Source: Xanthomonas sp. CFBP 8443 (GTDB taxonomy: Bacteria > Pseudomonadota > Gammaproteobacteria > Xanthomonadales > Xanthomonadaceae). Taken from it: 64,000 bases of DNA. Below are positions 21,204 to 32,652 of this stretch, piece after piece (position 1 is the stretch's first letter; each line of letters starts with the position of its first letter). The notes below the pieces were generated by a model that searched no databases, was not told where the DNA came from, and worked only from the letters and a program-made list of their open reading frames with translations. The stretch covers positions 3,534,001 to 3,598,000 of the forward strand of contig NZ_CP102592.1 in the NCBI RefSeq assembly GCF_025666195.1, read 5' to 3'. The position numbers were made by a program, and so were the translations under genes.

Positions 21204-21887
21204 ATGACACGCATCGCCCGTCCCCTGTCCGCCCTCGCCGCCGCCCTGCTGGCCATGGCCAGCCTGCCCGCGCTGGCGCTGGAGCCGTTCAAGGCGGATT
21301 ACCAGGCCAGCTACATGGGCATGCAGGCCAACGGCCTGATGACCCTGGCCAGCGAAGGCGGCAACCGCTGGCGCTACAGCCTGTCGATCAAGAACCAGGT
21401 TGCCGACCTGAGCCAGAGCACCGTGTTCGAGGAAAAAGCCGGCCAGTTGCGTCCGCTCAGCAGCGACGACCGCTCGCTGTTCCTGATCAAGAAGAAGGCG
21501 GTGACCGCCAACTACGACTGGAGCAAGGCCCAGGCGACCTGGTCCGGCGACGTCAAGGCCGACCGCCGCGGGCCGGTCAAGCTGCAGCCCGGCGACATGG
21601 ACGCGCTGCTGATCAATCTGGCGATCGCGCGCGACGTCAACGCCGGCAAGACTCCCAGTTACCGCATGGTCGACGAGGGCCGCGCCAAGCCGATGACCTA
21701 CAAGGTGGCCGGCAAGGAGGCCATCACCGTCAACGGCAAGACCGAGCAGGCGACCAAGGTCAGCCGCAGCGACGGCTCCAAGGAAATCATCGCCTGGATC
21801 GTGCCGGACATGCCGGTGCCGGTGCGCATCCTGCAGCGCGAGAACGGCCAGGACGCGCTGGACCTGACCATCAAGACGCTGCACTGA
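21204..21887 (+). CDS. DUF3108 exported protein, copy 2
   Basis: 227 residues with a typical signal peptide (cleavage after PALALA, about residue 27). The DUF3108 domain shares long matching stretches with the upstream copy (LQPGD-x-x-ALLINL, PVPVRILQRE-x-G-x-D). This is a tandem duplication that has diverged; this copy lacks the proline-rich linker. AAGGAG precedes ATG 21204. A strong terminator follows. Confidence 0.87.
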   Translation: MTRIARPLSALAAALLAMASLPALALEPFKADYQASYMGMQANGLMTLASEGGNRWRYSLSIKNQVADLSQSTVFEEKAGQLRPLSSDDRSLFLIKKKAVTANYDWSKAQATWSGDVKADRRGPVKLQPGDMDALLINLAIARDVNAGKTPSYRMVDEGRAKPMTYKVAGKEAITVNGKTEQATKVSRSDGSKEIIAWIVPDMPVPVRILQRENGQDALDLTIKTLH

Positions 21888-21936
21888 TCGCGCCATAGCG
21901 CAGGCGGCGGCCGCGCTTGGCGCAGACGCTGCCGAA

Positions 21937-21966
21937 AAAAAGGCGGGCCGAGCGGCCCGCCTTTTT
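21937..21966. terminator. Bidirectional Rho-independent terminator
   Basis: AAAAAGGCGGGCC (21937-21949) pairs perfectly with GGCCCGCCTTTTT (21954-21966) over a four-base loop. The A/T tails make it work in both directions, ending the DUF3108 genes (plus) and the murA operon (minus). Confidence 0.92.
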
Positions 21967-22098
21967 CTTGCCCGCTCGGCAACGACACGCTTCGCTGTGG
22001 CCATCGCGGTGGCGCCAGCCGCGCGCATCGCGCGGCCAGTAGCGCGCGGCGCGAATGCCAACGACTCCGCCAGCGAGACCGCGCTGCGCGCCGGCCGG

Positions 22099-23983
<1,885 letters not shown>

Positions 23984-24036
23984 CGGGCTTTCCTATATAA
24001 AATGATCGGCCATTCTACCCTCCGACCGGCATCCGC
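23984..24036. promoter_or_regulatory. Divergent ibaG/kdsD promoter gap
   Basis: This 53-base gap contains the AT-rich TATATAAAAT (about 23995-24004) in GC-rich surroundings, a likely -10 region for kdsD and, on the other strand, for ibaG. No convincing -35 was found by eye. Confidence 0.4.
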
Positions 24037-25038
24037 ATGGCTGTATCGCCCCTGTCCCCCGCTGCGATCGACGACGCCAGCCTGGTCGCCAGCGGCCGCC
24101 GCGTGGTCGAGATCGAGCAGGCCGCGCTGGGCGCGGTGGGCGCGCGCATCGGCGCCGAGTTCGCCGCCGCGTGCCGGCTGATCCTGGGCTCGCGCGGGCG
24201 CGTGGTCGCCACCGGCATGGGCAAGTCCGGGCACGTGGCGCGCAAGATCGCCGCGACCCTCGCCTCCACCGGCACCCCGGCGTTCTACGTGCACCCGGGC
24301 GAGGCCGGGCACGGCGACCTGGGCATGATCACCGATGCCGACGTGGTCCTGGCGCTGTCCTATTCCGGCGAGTCCGACGAGATCCTGATGCTGCTGCCGG
24401 TGCTCAAGCGCCAGGGCAACGCGGTGATCGCGATGACCGGCCGCGCGCAGTCCACCCTGGCGCGCGAGGCCGACCTGCACCTGGACGTCAGCGTGCCGGC
24501 CGAGGCCTGCCCGCTGGACCTGGCGCCGACCTCCAGCACCACCGCCTCGCTGGCGCTGGGCGACGCGCTGGCGGTGGCGCTGCTGGACGCGCGCGGCTTC
24601 ACCGCCGACGACTTCGCCCGCTCGCACCCGGCCGGCAGCCTGGGCCGGCGCCTGCTGCTGCACATCACCGACGTGATGCACGGCGGCGACGAACTGCCGA
24701 GCGTGGGCGCGGACGCCAGCCTCAGCGAGGCGCTGGTGGAGATGAGCCGCAAGCGCCTGGGCATGACCGCGGTGGTCGACGGCGACGGCCGCCTGCTCGG
24801 CCTGTTCACCGACGGCGACCTGCGCCGCACCCTGGACAGCCCGCTGGACGTGCGCCAGACCCGCATCGCCGACGTGATGACCCGGCAGCCGCGCACCATC
24901 GGCGCCGACCAGCTCGCCGCCGAGGCCGCGCGGCTGATGGAAACCCACAAGATCAACGGCCTGATCGTGGTCGATGGCCAGGGCCGCGCGGTCGGCGCGC
25001 TCAACATTCACGACCTGTTGCGCGCCAGAGTGGTTTAA
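24037..25038 (+). CDS. kdsD: Arabinose-5-phosphate isomerase
   Basis: 333 residues of the KpsF/GutQ family: SIS sugar-isomerase domain (about 40-180, with GMGKSGHVARKIAATLASTGTPAFYVHP) and two CBS domains (about 215-330). It converts ribulose-5-P to arabinose-5-P for KDO, the inner-core sugar of LPS. The next gene, kdsC, encodes a later step, so this is the KDO-dedicated isomerase and not the sorbitol-linked GutQ. Confidence 0.94.
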   Translation: MAVSPLSPAAIDDASLVASGRRVVEIEQAALGAVGARIGAEFAAACRLILGSRGRVVATGMGKSGHVARKIAATLASTGTPAFYVHPGEAGHGDLGMITDADVVLALSYSGESDEILMLLPVLKRQGNAVIAMTGRAQSTLAREADLHLDVSVPAEACPLDLAPTSSTTASLALGDALAVALLDARGFTADDFARSHPAGSLGRRLLLHITDVMHGGDELPSVGADASLSEALVEMSRKRLGMTAVVDGDGRLLGLFTDGDLRRTLDSPLDVRQTRIADVMTRQPRTIGADQLAAEAARLMETHKINGLIVVDGQGRAVGALNIHDLLRARVV

Positions 25039-25128
25039 CAGTCTGAACTTGTTCACCGCCTGCCGGCGCCCTGCGCCGCTGGCCCTGGCCGCTGGAAAGC
25101 CGGCCTCCCCGCCCCGATATAGCGAACG

Positions 25129-25677
25129 ATGCCCTACTCCCCGCTGGCCGACCTCCCCGCCGACCTGATCGAACGCGCCGCGAAAATCCGCCTGGCGTGC
25201 TTCGACGTGGACGGCACGCTGACCGACGGCCGCCTGTACTACGACCGCGACGGCAACGAGAGCAAGGCGTTCAACGTGCTCGACGGCCAGGGCCTGGTGC
25301 AGTTGCGCCGGCACGGCATCGAGGTCGCGTTGATCACCGCGCGGCCCAGCCTGGCCGCGGAGAAGCGCGGCCAGGAACTGGGCCTGCTGGTGCAGATCGG
25401 GGTCAAGGACAAGCGCGCCGGGGTGCAGGCGCTGTGCGACGAACGCGGGCTGAGCCTGGACCAGGTGTGCTTCATGGGCGACGACCTGCCGGATCTTGCA
25501 CCGCTGCGCGTGGTCGGCCTGGCGGTGGCGCCGGCCAACGCGCACCCGTGGACCGCCGAGCACGTGCACTGGCTGACCCGCGCCCGCGGCGGCGAAGGTG
25601 CCGCACGCGAACTGTGCGACGTGCTGCTGGCGGCGCAAGGCCACGTCCCCTCCCTGCTGCAGGAGCACGGCGCATGA
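25129..25677 (+). CDS. kdsC: 3-deoxy-D-manno-octulosonate 8-phosphate phosphatase
   Basis: 182-residue C0-type HAD phosphatase. Nucleophile D26 and acid/base D28 lie in CFDVDGTLTDG; the later motifs are ITARPS and CFMGDDLPDL. It releases KDO from KDO-8-P. It ends four bases into lptC (ATGA overlap), starting the lpt operon. Confidence 0.94.
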   Translation: MPYSPLADLPADLIERAAKIRLACFDVDGTLTDGRLYYDRDGNESKAFNVLDGQGLVQLRRHGIEVALITARPSLAAEKRGQELGLLVQIGVKDKRAGVQALCDERGLSLDQVCFMGDDLPDLAPLRVVGLAVAPANAHPWTAEHVHWLTRARGGEGAARELCDVLLAAQGHVPSLLQEHGA

Positions 25678-26240
25678 GCTGGCGCACCTGGCTCGGCGGC
25701 CTGCTGCTGGTCGCGGCGCTGGTCAGCGGCTGGTCGGCCTGGCAGCAGCGCAGCAAGCGGGTGCCGACCGCGGATTCGGAGGCGCGCTCGGACTATATCG
25801 CGCACGATTTCCAGATCGTCACCCTGGACAAGCAGGGCAAGGAATCGATGACCCTGCGCGCGCCGCAGATGGAACGCAGCCGCGCCGACCAGACCATGGC
25901 GATCGAGACCCCGCTGTTCCTGCTGCCCGACGCCAACGGCCAGCACTGGGAGATGCGCGGCAAGACCGGCTGGGTCAGCGCCAACGGCGAGGAACTGCGC
26001 CTGCGCGGCGACGTCGCCGGCGACAGCCCCAAGGTCCCCAGCATCCCGCCCACCACCTTCCGCACCCAGAGCCTGGACGTGTTCCCGAAGACCAGCACCG
26101 CGCGCACCGCCGATCCGGTCACCATGACCCGGCCCGGTATGATGCAGTCAGGCGTCGGCTTCGAGGTCGACTTGAAGTCCCGGCAGTACAAGCTCCTTTC
26201 CCAGGTCAAGACCCGCTATGAACCCAACGCTGCCCGCTAA
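25674..26240 (+). CDS. lptC: LPS export ABC transporter periplasmic protein LptC
   Basis: 188 residues: one N-terminal membrane anchor (about 6-24) and a beta-jellyroll periplasmic domain (SDYIAHDFQIVTLDKQGKESMTLRA... to the end). LptC links LptB2FG to the LptA bridge. Start ATG 25674 overlaps kdsC; the 3' end overlaps lptA by 23 bases. A longer open frame reading through kdsC in this phase is not real. Confidence 0.92.
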   Translation: MSWRTWLGGLLLVAALVSGWSAWQQRSKRVPTADSEARSDYIAHDFQIVTLDKQGKESMTLRAPQMERSRADQTMAIETPLFLLPDANGQHWEMRGKTGWVSANGEELRLRGDVAGDSPKVPSIPPTTFRTQSLDVFPKTSTARTADPVTMTRPGMMQSGVGFEVDLKSRQYKLLSQVKTRYEPNAAR

Positions 26241-26816
26241 GCTCGCGCTGCTCGCCCTGCTGCTGCCCGCCGTGGCGATGGCCAAGTCGACCGACCGCAA
26301 TCAGCCGATGACGATCGAATCCAACGACCAGAGCGGCAACATGCTCGACGACGACGGCAAGATCCGTTACTCGGGCAATGTCGTGATCGTCCAGGGCACG
26401 CTGCAGATCCATGCCAGTACCGCCGACGTGTTCCGCAAGGCGGGCGATATCGACCGCGTCGTGCTGACCGGCAAGCAGGCCACGCTGAAGCAGGAACTGG
26501 ACGATGGCTCGCCGATGGACGCCGTGGCCGACAACATCGACTACAAGGTCGGCACCGATACCGTGGTGCTGACCGGCAACTACCGCATGACCTCGCCCAA
26601 GGGCACCAACGCCGGGCAGCGCATGGTCTACAACACCAAGACCGGCGACATGCAGGGCGGCGGCGACGGCAGCCGCGTGCACACCGTGATCCAGCCGAAG
26701 AACCCGGCACCGGCGGCCACGCCGGCCGCCGGCGCCAAGCCGGCGACCAAGCCCGCCGCCAAGCCCGCGACGACGCCGGCCAAGCCCGCCACCCCGCCCA
26801 AGCAAGGGGGCCAGTG

Positions 26817-26817
<1 letters not shown>
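26218..26817 (+). CDS. lptA: LPS transport periplasmic protein LptA
   Basis: 199 residues: signal peptide (cleavage near AVAMA-K, residue 22), OstA jellyroll domain (about 28-155, [33 protein letters not shown]) and a low-complexity Pro/Ala/Lys tail (about 160-199). It forms the periplasmic bridge for LPS. The long [11 protein letters not shown] tail is an extension compared with E. coli LptA (185 aa) and is probably disordered. Confidence 0.93.
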
Positions 26818-27536
<719 letters not shown>

Positions 27537-27579
27537 CCGCGCGGGCGTCCCGCAACGCCCTTTCCCGTTCGGTACAGGC

Positions 27580-29034
27580 ATGAAAGCACGGTTGCAGACA
27601 TCGCTGGGACAGCATCTGGTCATGACGCCGCAGTTGCGTCAGGCGATCAAGCTGTTGCAGATGTCCAGCGCCGAACTGGAAGTGGAGATCGCCGAAGCGG
27701 TGGAGAGCAATCCGCTGCTGGAATGGGCCGAAGACGCCGCGCCCACGCTCGATGTCGCCGGCGCCGGCGCCGGCAGCGCCGAAGGCGAGGCCGAGGTCGC
27801 GCCGCCGGCCGGCGATACGCTGGACAACGTCCCGCAGCACGACAGCGACGACTGGTCCGACGCCGAACCGGCCTGGAGCAGCGGCAGCGGCGGCTCCTTC
27901 GACGACGACGACGACATGGGCAGCGCCGCCGAGCGCGTCGCCGAACCCGACACGCTGATCGACCACCTGCTGTGGCAGTTGCACCTGTCGCACCTGTCGC
28001 CGCGCGACCGCAGCATCGGCGCGGCGCTGATCGACGCGCTCGACGACGACGGCTACCTGCGCGAACCGTTGGCCGCCATCGCCGAGACGTTGCTGCCGGA
28101 TATCGTCGCCGCGGAAGAGGAAATCCTCACCGTGCTGCACCAGATCCAGCGCTTCGACCCGGTGGGCATCGCCGCGCGCACGCTGGGCGAATGCCTGAAC
28201 CTGCAGCTGGACGTGCTGCCCGCGGACACGCCCGGGCTGGAGCTGGCGCGCACCATCGCCAACGGCCCGCTGGAGAAGTTGCCGCGCAGCGGCATCGCCG
28301 GCATCGCCCACGAACTCAAGCGCCCGGCCTCGGCGGTGGAGACCGCGGTCGCGCTGCTGCGCTCGCTGGACCCGCGCCCGGGCAAGCAGGTCGGCGAACT
28401 CGCCGCCGACACCTACGTGGTGCCGGACTGCGTGATCTGGCGCCAGCGCGGCGTCTGGCATGCGGCGCTGGCCGGCCACGCGCGGCCCAAGGTCACCATC
28501 CACCGCGGCTACGAACAGCTGATCCGCCAGTGCGGCGAAAGCGACGCCGGCTACCTGCGCGGCCAGTTGCAGGAAGCGCGCTGGCTGCTGAAGAGCCTGG
28601 AGGCGCGCGGCGAGACCCTGCTCAAGGTGACCCGCTGCCTGCTGCGCCAGCAGGCCGGTTTCCTCGAATTCGGCGAGCAGGCGCTGCGCCCGCTGACCCT
28701 GCGCGAGATCGCCGGCGAACTGGGCCTGCACGAGAGCACCATCTCCCGCGCCATCGCCCGCAAGTACGTGCGCACCCCGCGCGGCACCATCCCGCTGCGC
28801 GCCTTCTTCGCCTCCGGCATCGACACCGACAGCGGCGGCGAGGCCTCCAGCACCGCCATTCAGGCGATGATCCGGCGCCTGATCGAGGCCGAGAACCCGC
28901 GCAAGCCGCTTTCTGACGCCAAGCTGGCCGACCTGCTGAAAAGCGCCGGCGTGCCGGTGGCGCGGCGCACGGTTGCGAAGTATCGTGAGGCCATGAACAT
29001 TTCCGCTTCCCACGAACGCGTCCGCATCGGTTGA
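27580..29034 (+). CDS. rpoN: RNA polymerase sigma-54 factor
   Basis: 484 residues. Region I, the activator-responsive Gln/Leu-rich segment, is residues 1-50 (LGQHLVMTPQLRQAIKLLQ). An acidic region II (about 50-120, with a DDDDD run) follows, then the core-binding and DNA-binding domains and an RpoN box, ARRTVAKYRE (461-470). It recognises -24/-12 promoters with enhancer-binding proteins. It lies between lptB and hpf, the usual proteobacterial place. Confidence 0.95.
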   Translation: MKARLQTSLGQHLVMTPQLRQAIKLLQMSSAELEVEIAEAVESNPLLEWAEDAAPTLDVAGAGAGSAEGEAEVAPPAGDTLDNVPQHDSDDWSDAEPAWSSGSGGSFDDDDDMGSAAERVAEPDTLIDHLLWQLHLSHLSPRDRSIGAALIDALDDDGYLREPLAAIAETLLPDIVAAEEEILTVLHQIQRFDPVGIAARTLGECLNLQLDVLPADTPGLELARTIANGPLEKLPRSGIAGIAHELKRPASAVETAVALLRSLDPRPGKQVGELAADTYVVPDCVIWRQRGVWHAALAGHARPKVTIHRGYEQLIRQCGESDAGYLRGQLQEARWLLKSLEARGETLLKVTRCLLRQQAGFLEFGEQALRPLTLREIAGELGLHESTISRAIARKYVRTPRGTIPLRAFFASGIDTDSGGEASSTAIQAMIRRLIEAENPRKPLSDAKLADLLKSAGVPVARRTVAKYREAMNISASHERVRIG

Positions 29035-29097
29035 GCGGTTGAGCGTCGGCGGCAGCGGCAATGGTTCATAGGTGAATCCCGAACCAAGGAGTATCCG

Positions 29098-29415
29098 ATG
29101 CGTATCGAGACCTACGGCCAGCAGATCGAAGTCACCCCCGCCTTGCGCGAATACGTGGAGACCAAGCTGCAGCGGCTGAAGCGGCATTACGAGGAAACCA
29201 TCGAGGTCCGCGCCCAGCTGGCGCTGCGCAAGCCCGACCACCACGTCGAGGCCACCGTCAACGTTCCCGGCCGCACCCTGCACGCCGATGCCAGCGCGCA
29301 GACCATGTACGCGGCGATCGACCTGCTCGCCGACAAGCTCGACCGGCTGATCATCAAGCACAAGGAAAAGAAACAGGACCACCATGCCGCCGAGGTGCGC
29401 GACAATATCGTGTGA
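29098..29415 (+). CDS. hpf: Ribosome hibernation promoting factor (short HPF)
   Basis: 105 residues, the short HPF form without the dimerising C-terminal domain. The core MRIETYGQQIEVTPALREYVETKLQRLKRHYE and the HADASAQTMYAAIDLLADKLDRLIIKHKEK segment are diagnostic. It binds the 30S subunit and stabilises inactive 100S ribosomes in stationary phase. AAGGAG precedes ATG 29098. Confidence 0.93.
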   Translation: MRIETYGQQIEVTPALREYVETKLQRLKRHYEETIEVRAQLALRKPDHHVEATVNVPGRTLHADASAQTMYAAIDLLADKLDRLIIKHKEKKQDHHAAEVRDNIV

Positions 29416-29454
29416 TCCCGCACACGCCGCTTCCGCCATGCCGTTGACCGATCC

Positions 29455-29910
29455 ATGCCTCTGACCGAGCTGTTAGCGGCCGTCCGCACCCAGGTGCTGC
29501 CGGCCGCCGATCGCGACACCCTGCTGCGCACCGCCGCCGGTCTGCTGGCCTGTCCGCAGGCCGGTTTCGACGAACTGTTCGCCAGCCTGCGCGAGCGCGA
29601 GCAGCTCGGCAGCACCGCCATCGGCCATGGCATCGCCATCCCGCACGGCCGCGCCCCGCACCTGGACGCCCCACGCGGGGCCTTGCTGCGGCTGGACCAG
29701 CCGATCGACTTCGACGGCCAAGGCGCGCAGGTCGACCTGATCTTCGCGATGGCCGTGCCGGCGCACTACACCCACCAACACTTGATGCTGTTGTCGGAAC
29801 TGGCCGAACAGTTCTCCGACGAGGGCTTCCGCGAGGCGCTGCGCCGCGCCCCCGACGCCGCCGCGCTGCACGACCTGCTCGGCGGCACGCCCCAGGCCAG
29901 CGCCGCATGA
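29455..29910 (+). CDS. ptsN: Nitrogen-PTS enzyme IIA
   Basis: 151-residue EIIA of the fructose/mannitol fold. The phosphorylatable histidine is H64 (GIAIPHGR). EIIA-Ntr is a regulator, not a sugar transporter, sensing nitrogen and potassium state through phosphorylation from EI-Ntr/NPr. It overlaps hprK (ATGA). Confidence 0.93.
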   Translation: MPLTELLAAVRTQVLPAADRDTLLRTAAGLLACPQAGFDELFASLREREQLGSTAIGHGIAIPHGRAPHLDAPRGALLRLDQPIDFDGQGAQVDLIFAMAVPAHYTHQHLMLLSELAEQFSDEGFREALRRAPDAAALHDLLGGTPQASAA

Positions 29911-30863
29911 GCATGAACACCAGCATCACCGCGCGCGAACTGTTCGACCAGCAACGCGACCGGCTCGGCCTGCGCTGGCTGGCCGGGCAGAAGGGCGAAC
30001 ACCGCGAATTGGAAGCCGGCAACGCGGTGTCGCGGCGCCCGTCGCTGGCCGGCTATCTCAATACGATCTACCCGAACAAGGTGCAGATCCTCGGTACCGA
30101 GGAACTGGCCTGGCTGGATTCGCTGGATTCGCGCCAGCGCTGGGAGACCATCGAGAAGATCGTGCAGGTGCGGCCGCTGGCGCTGGTGATCACCAAGAAC
30201 CAGTCGTGCCCGGAAGACCTGCGCGCGGCCGCCGACGAATCCGATACGCCGTTGTGGGTCTCGCCCAAGCGCGGCCACGAACTGCTCAACCACCTCTCCT
30301 ATCACCTGGCGCGCACGCTGGCGCCGCGGGTGATCCTGCACGGGGTGTTCATGGAGATCTACTCGATCGGCGTGCTGATCACCGGCGAGGCCGGCTCCGG
30401 CAAGAGCGAGCTGGCGCTGGAACTGCTCAGCCGCGGCCATCGGCTGGTGGCCGACGACGCCCCCGAATTCACCCAGATCGCGCCCGACGTGCTCGACGGC
30501 ACCTGCCCGGAACTGCTGCAGGACCTGCTGGAAGTGCGCGGCCTGGGCGTGCTCAACGTGCGCGACATGTTCGGCGACACCGCTGTAAAGAAGAACAAGT
30601 ATCTTCGCCTGATCGTGCACTTGACCCGGCCCATGACCGAACCGACCCCGCATGGCTACGAGCGCCTGACCGGCGATTCCGGCACCCGTCACGTGCTCGA
30701 CCTGGACGTGCCGCTGATCACCCTGCCGGTAATGCCCGGGCGCAACCTGGCGGTGCTGACCGAGGCGGCCACGCGCCTGCACATCCTGCGCACCAAGGGC
30801 ATCGACCCGGCGGCGATGTTCATCGCCCGCCACAGCAACCTGCTCGAACGGCGCAACCCATGA
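29907..30863 (+). CDS. hprK: HPr kinase/phosphorylase
   Basis: 318 residues. The Walker A loop GEAGSGKS (160-167), the conserved H145 (ILHGV) and the [17 protein letters not shown] signature (the HPrK/P family motif) are present. The enzyme phosphorylates and dephosphorylates Ser46 of HPr; this serine is present in the HPr encoded 1.5 kb downstream. The gene overlaps both ptsN and rapZ, so the four genes from ptsN on form one tight unit. Confidence 0.95.
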   Translation: MSMNTSITARELFDQQRDRLGLRWLAGQKGEHRELEAGNAVSRRPSLAGYLNTIYPNKVQILGTEELAWLDSLDSRQRWETIEKIVQVRPLALVITKNQSCPEDLRAAADESDTPLWVSPKRGHELLNHLSYHLARTLAPRVILHGVFMEIYSIGVLITGEAGSGKSELALELLSRGHRLVADDAPEFTQIAPDVLDGTCPELLQDLLEVRGLGVLNVRDMFGDTAVKKNKYLRLIVHLTRPMTEPTPHGYERLTGDSGTRHVLDLDVPLITLPVMPGRNLAVLTEAATRLHILRTKGIDPAAMFIARHSNLLERRNP

Positions 30864-31738
30864 ACGCGGTGGCGAACACCTCCACCCTGGTGATCGTCAG
30901 CGGCCTGTCCGGCTCCGGCAAATCGGTGGCGCTGAAGACCTTCGAGGACCTGGACTACTACTGCGTCGACAACCTGCCGGTGGAACTGCTGCCGGCCTTC
31001 GTCAAGAGCCTGGTGCGCGACGACGTCGGCCCCGGCAAGCTGGCGGTGGGCATCGACGTGCGCAGCCGCCACAGCGACCTGGCGCAGCTGTCGCGCTGGC
31101 GCGAGGCGGTGGCGCAGTTCGGCCTGGACGCGCGGCTGCTGTTCTTCGACGCCACCGACGAAGCGCTGATCAAGCGCTATGCCGACACCCGCCGCCGCCA
31201 TCCGCTGTCGCACCTGGGCCTGTCGCTGCCCGAGGCGATCGAGCGCGAGCGCGCGTTGACCGAACCGCTGCGCCGCGAGGCCGACGCGGTGATCGACACC
31301 AGCACGCTCAACGTGCACCAGCTGCGCCGGCGGGTGACCACCGAGTTCGCGCTGACCCACGAGAACAGCCTGTCGCTGCTGTTCGAATCCTTCGCCTACA
31401 GGCGCGGCGTCCCGGCCGAAGCCGACTTCGTGTTCGACGCACGGGTGCTGCCCAATCCGCACTGGGATCCGGAACTGCGCCCGCTGACCGGCCGCGACAG
31501 CGGCGTGCGCGACTACCTGGACGCGCAGCCGGACGTGCAGCAGTACACCGCGCAGATCATCGGCTTCCTCGACACCTGGCTGCCGCGACTGCGCAACGAC
31601 ACCCGCAGCTACGTCACCATCGCCTTCGGCTGCACCGGCGGCAAGCACCGCTCGGTCTACCTGGCCGAACGCCTGGCCCGCCACGCGCGCGAACAGGGCT
31701 GGCCGGAAGTGGCGACGTTCCATAGAGAGCAGGATTGA
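30860..31738 (+). CDS. rapZ: RNase adapter protein RapZ
   Basis: 292 residues. The N-terminal P-loop is GLSGSGKS (15-22); the C-terminal RNA-binding domain carries [20 protein letters not shown] (about 250-270). In E. coli RapZ targets the sRNA GlmZ for RNase E cleavage, controlling GlmS and amino-sugar supply. No GlmZ is visible here, and in this lineage the RNA target is unknown. ATG overlaps hprK. A repeat element starts seven bases after its stop. Confidence 0.94.
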   Translation: MNAVANTSTLVIVSGLSGSGKSVALKTFEDLDYYCVDNLPVELLPAFVKSLVRDDVGPGKLAVGIDVRSRHSDLAQLSRWREAVAQFGLDARLLFFDATDEALIKRYADTRRRHPLSHLGLSLPEAIERERALTEPLRREADAVIDTSTLNVHQLRRRVTTEFALTHENSLSLLFESFAYRRGVPAEADFVFDARVLPNPHWDPELRPLTGRDSGVRDYLDAQPDVQQYTAQIIGFLDTWLPRLRNDTRSYVTIAFGCTGGKHRSVYLAERLARHAREQGWPEVATFHREQD

Positions 31739-31744
31739 GTGGGG

Positions 31745-31899
31745 CCGGGACTCGGGACTGGGGACTCGGAAAAGCGCGGCGACACCGGTTCATTGATCCC
31801 TCCCGTGGCGCATTGAACAGCGGCTTCGTTGATGGCGCCGGTCCGCAGACAACGCCCGCACTCGCGATCGGGTCCCGAGTCCCCGGTCCCGAGTCCCGA
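31745..31899. repeat. Inverted-repeat element with GGGACTC-type arms, 3' of rapZ
   Basis: The left arm (31745-31769) and right arm (31875-31899), 25 bp each, are inverted copies with about two mismatches, made of GGGACTC-type units. The internal 105 bases differ from the murU/hda element. It fills the rapZ-EIIA gap and contains no gene. Confidence 0.75.
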
Positions 31900-31939
31900 G
31901 CCATTCCCTGCCCCCTCCCCGACCTGTTAACGTTCGCCC

Positions 31940-32332
31940 ATGGCCTGTGGCATTCTCCTGATCACTCATCCCGGTGTCGGCGCGTCGTTGTTGAGCGTGG
32001 CGACCGGATTGTTGCGGCAATTGCCGCTGAAGACCGAAGCGTTCGAAGTGCCGCTGGATGCCGATCTGGACGCATTGCTGCCGCATGCGTCGGCGGCGTT
32101 GCGGCGGGTCGACAACGGCGACGGCGTGCTGGTCGTCACCGACCTGTACGGCGCCAGCCCGAGCAACCTGGCGACGAAACTCGCACGCCTGGGCACGCCG
32201 GTGCGGCGCGTCTCGGCGCTGAGCCTGCCGATGCTGCTGCGGATCATGAACTACCCCGAGCAGGGGTTGGACCAGTTGCCCGCGACCGCGGCGGCCGGCT
32301 CGCGCAACGGAGTGGTGATCGACGATGCTTGA
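31940..32332 (+). CDS. PTS EIIA component, mannose-family fold
   Basis: 130 residues of the EIIA-Man fold. Phosphorylatable H10 sits in LLITHPGVG; VLVVTDLYGASPSNLATKLA is conserved. No IIB, IIC or IID genes are present, so it is probably regulatory, receiving phosphate from the HPr encoded directly downstream (8-base overlap). Confidence 0.88.
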   Translation: MACGILLITHPGVGASLLSVATGLLRQLPLKTEAFEVPLDADLDALLPHASAALRRVDNGDGVLVVTDLYGASPSNLATKLARLGTPVRRVSALSLPMLLRIMNYPEQGLDQLPATAAAGSRNGVVIDDA

Positions 32333-32594
32333 ACGCGAACTCATCGTATCCAACCGCCTGGGCCTGCATGCGCGCGCGACCGCCAAGCTGGTGCAGACGC
32401 TGTCCTCGTTCCGCTGCAACGCCACGCTGGCGGCCAAGGGTCGCGAGGTCAACGCCAAGAGCATCATGGGCGTGATGCTGCTGGCCGCCGCGCAGGGCAC
32501 GCCGGTGACGGTGCGGGTGGACGGCGCCGACGAAGCCGACGCGCTGGAGGCCGTGGTCGGCCTGTTCGAGCGGCGCTTCGACGAGGACAGCTGA
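32325..32594 (+). CDS. ptsH: Phosphocarrier protein HPr
   Basis: 89 residues. H15 (RLGLHARATAK) accepts phosphate from enzyme I and S46 (NAKSIMGVMLL) is the regulatory target of HprK. It could equally be called NPr, since the neighbours are the nitrogen PTS; the Ser46 plus hprK link favours HPr-type control. Overlaps the EIIA gene by eight bases. Confidence 0.93.
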   Translation: MLERELIVSNRLGLHARATAKLVQTLSSFRCNATLAAKGREVNAKSIMGVMLLAAAQGTPVTVRVDGADEADALEAVVGLFERRFDEDS

Positions 32595-32652
32595 GCATGC
32601 GGCGCCGGCCGCCGCGCGCCACGACGCCGTCGCGCCGACGCGGGTGCGCGCG

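Noticed and set aside
25197..26240. Apparent fusion frame running from kdsC into lptC
   Set aside because: The first 160 codons are an out-of-phase reading of kdsC. LptC begins at the ATG at 25674.
31745..31899. Small RNA gene (GlmZ-like) after rapZ
   Set aside because: The inverted repeat belongs to a dispersed repeat family found after other genes too; no promoter or terminator T-run supports an RNA gene.
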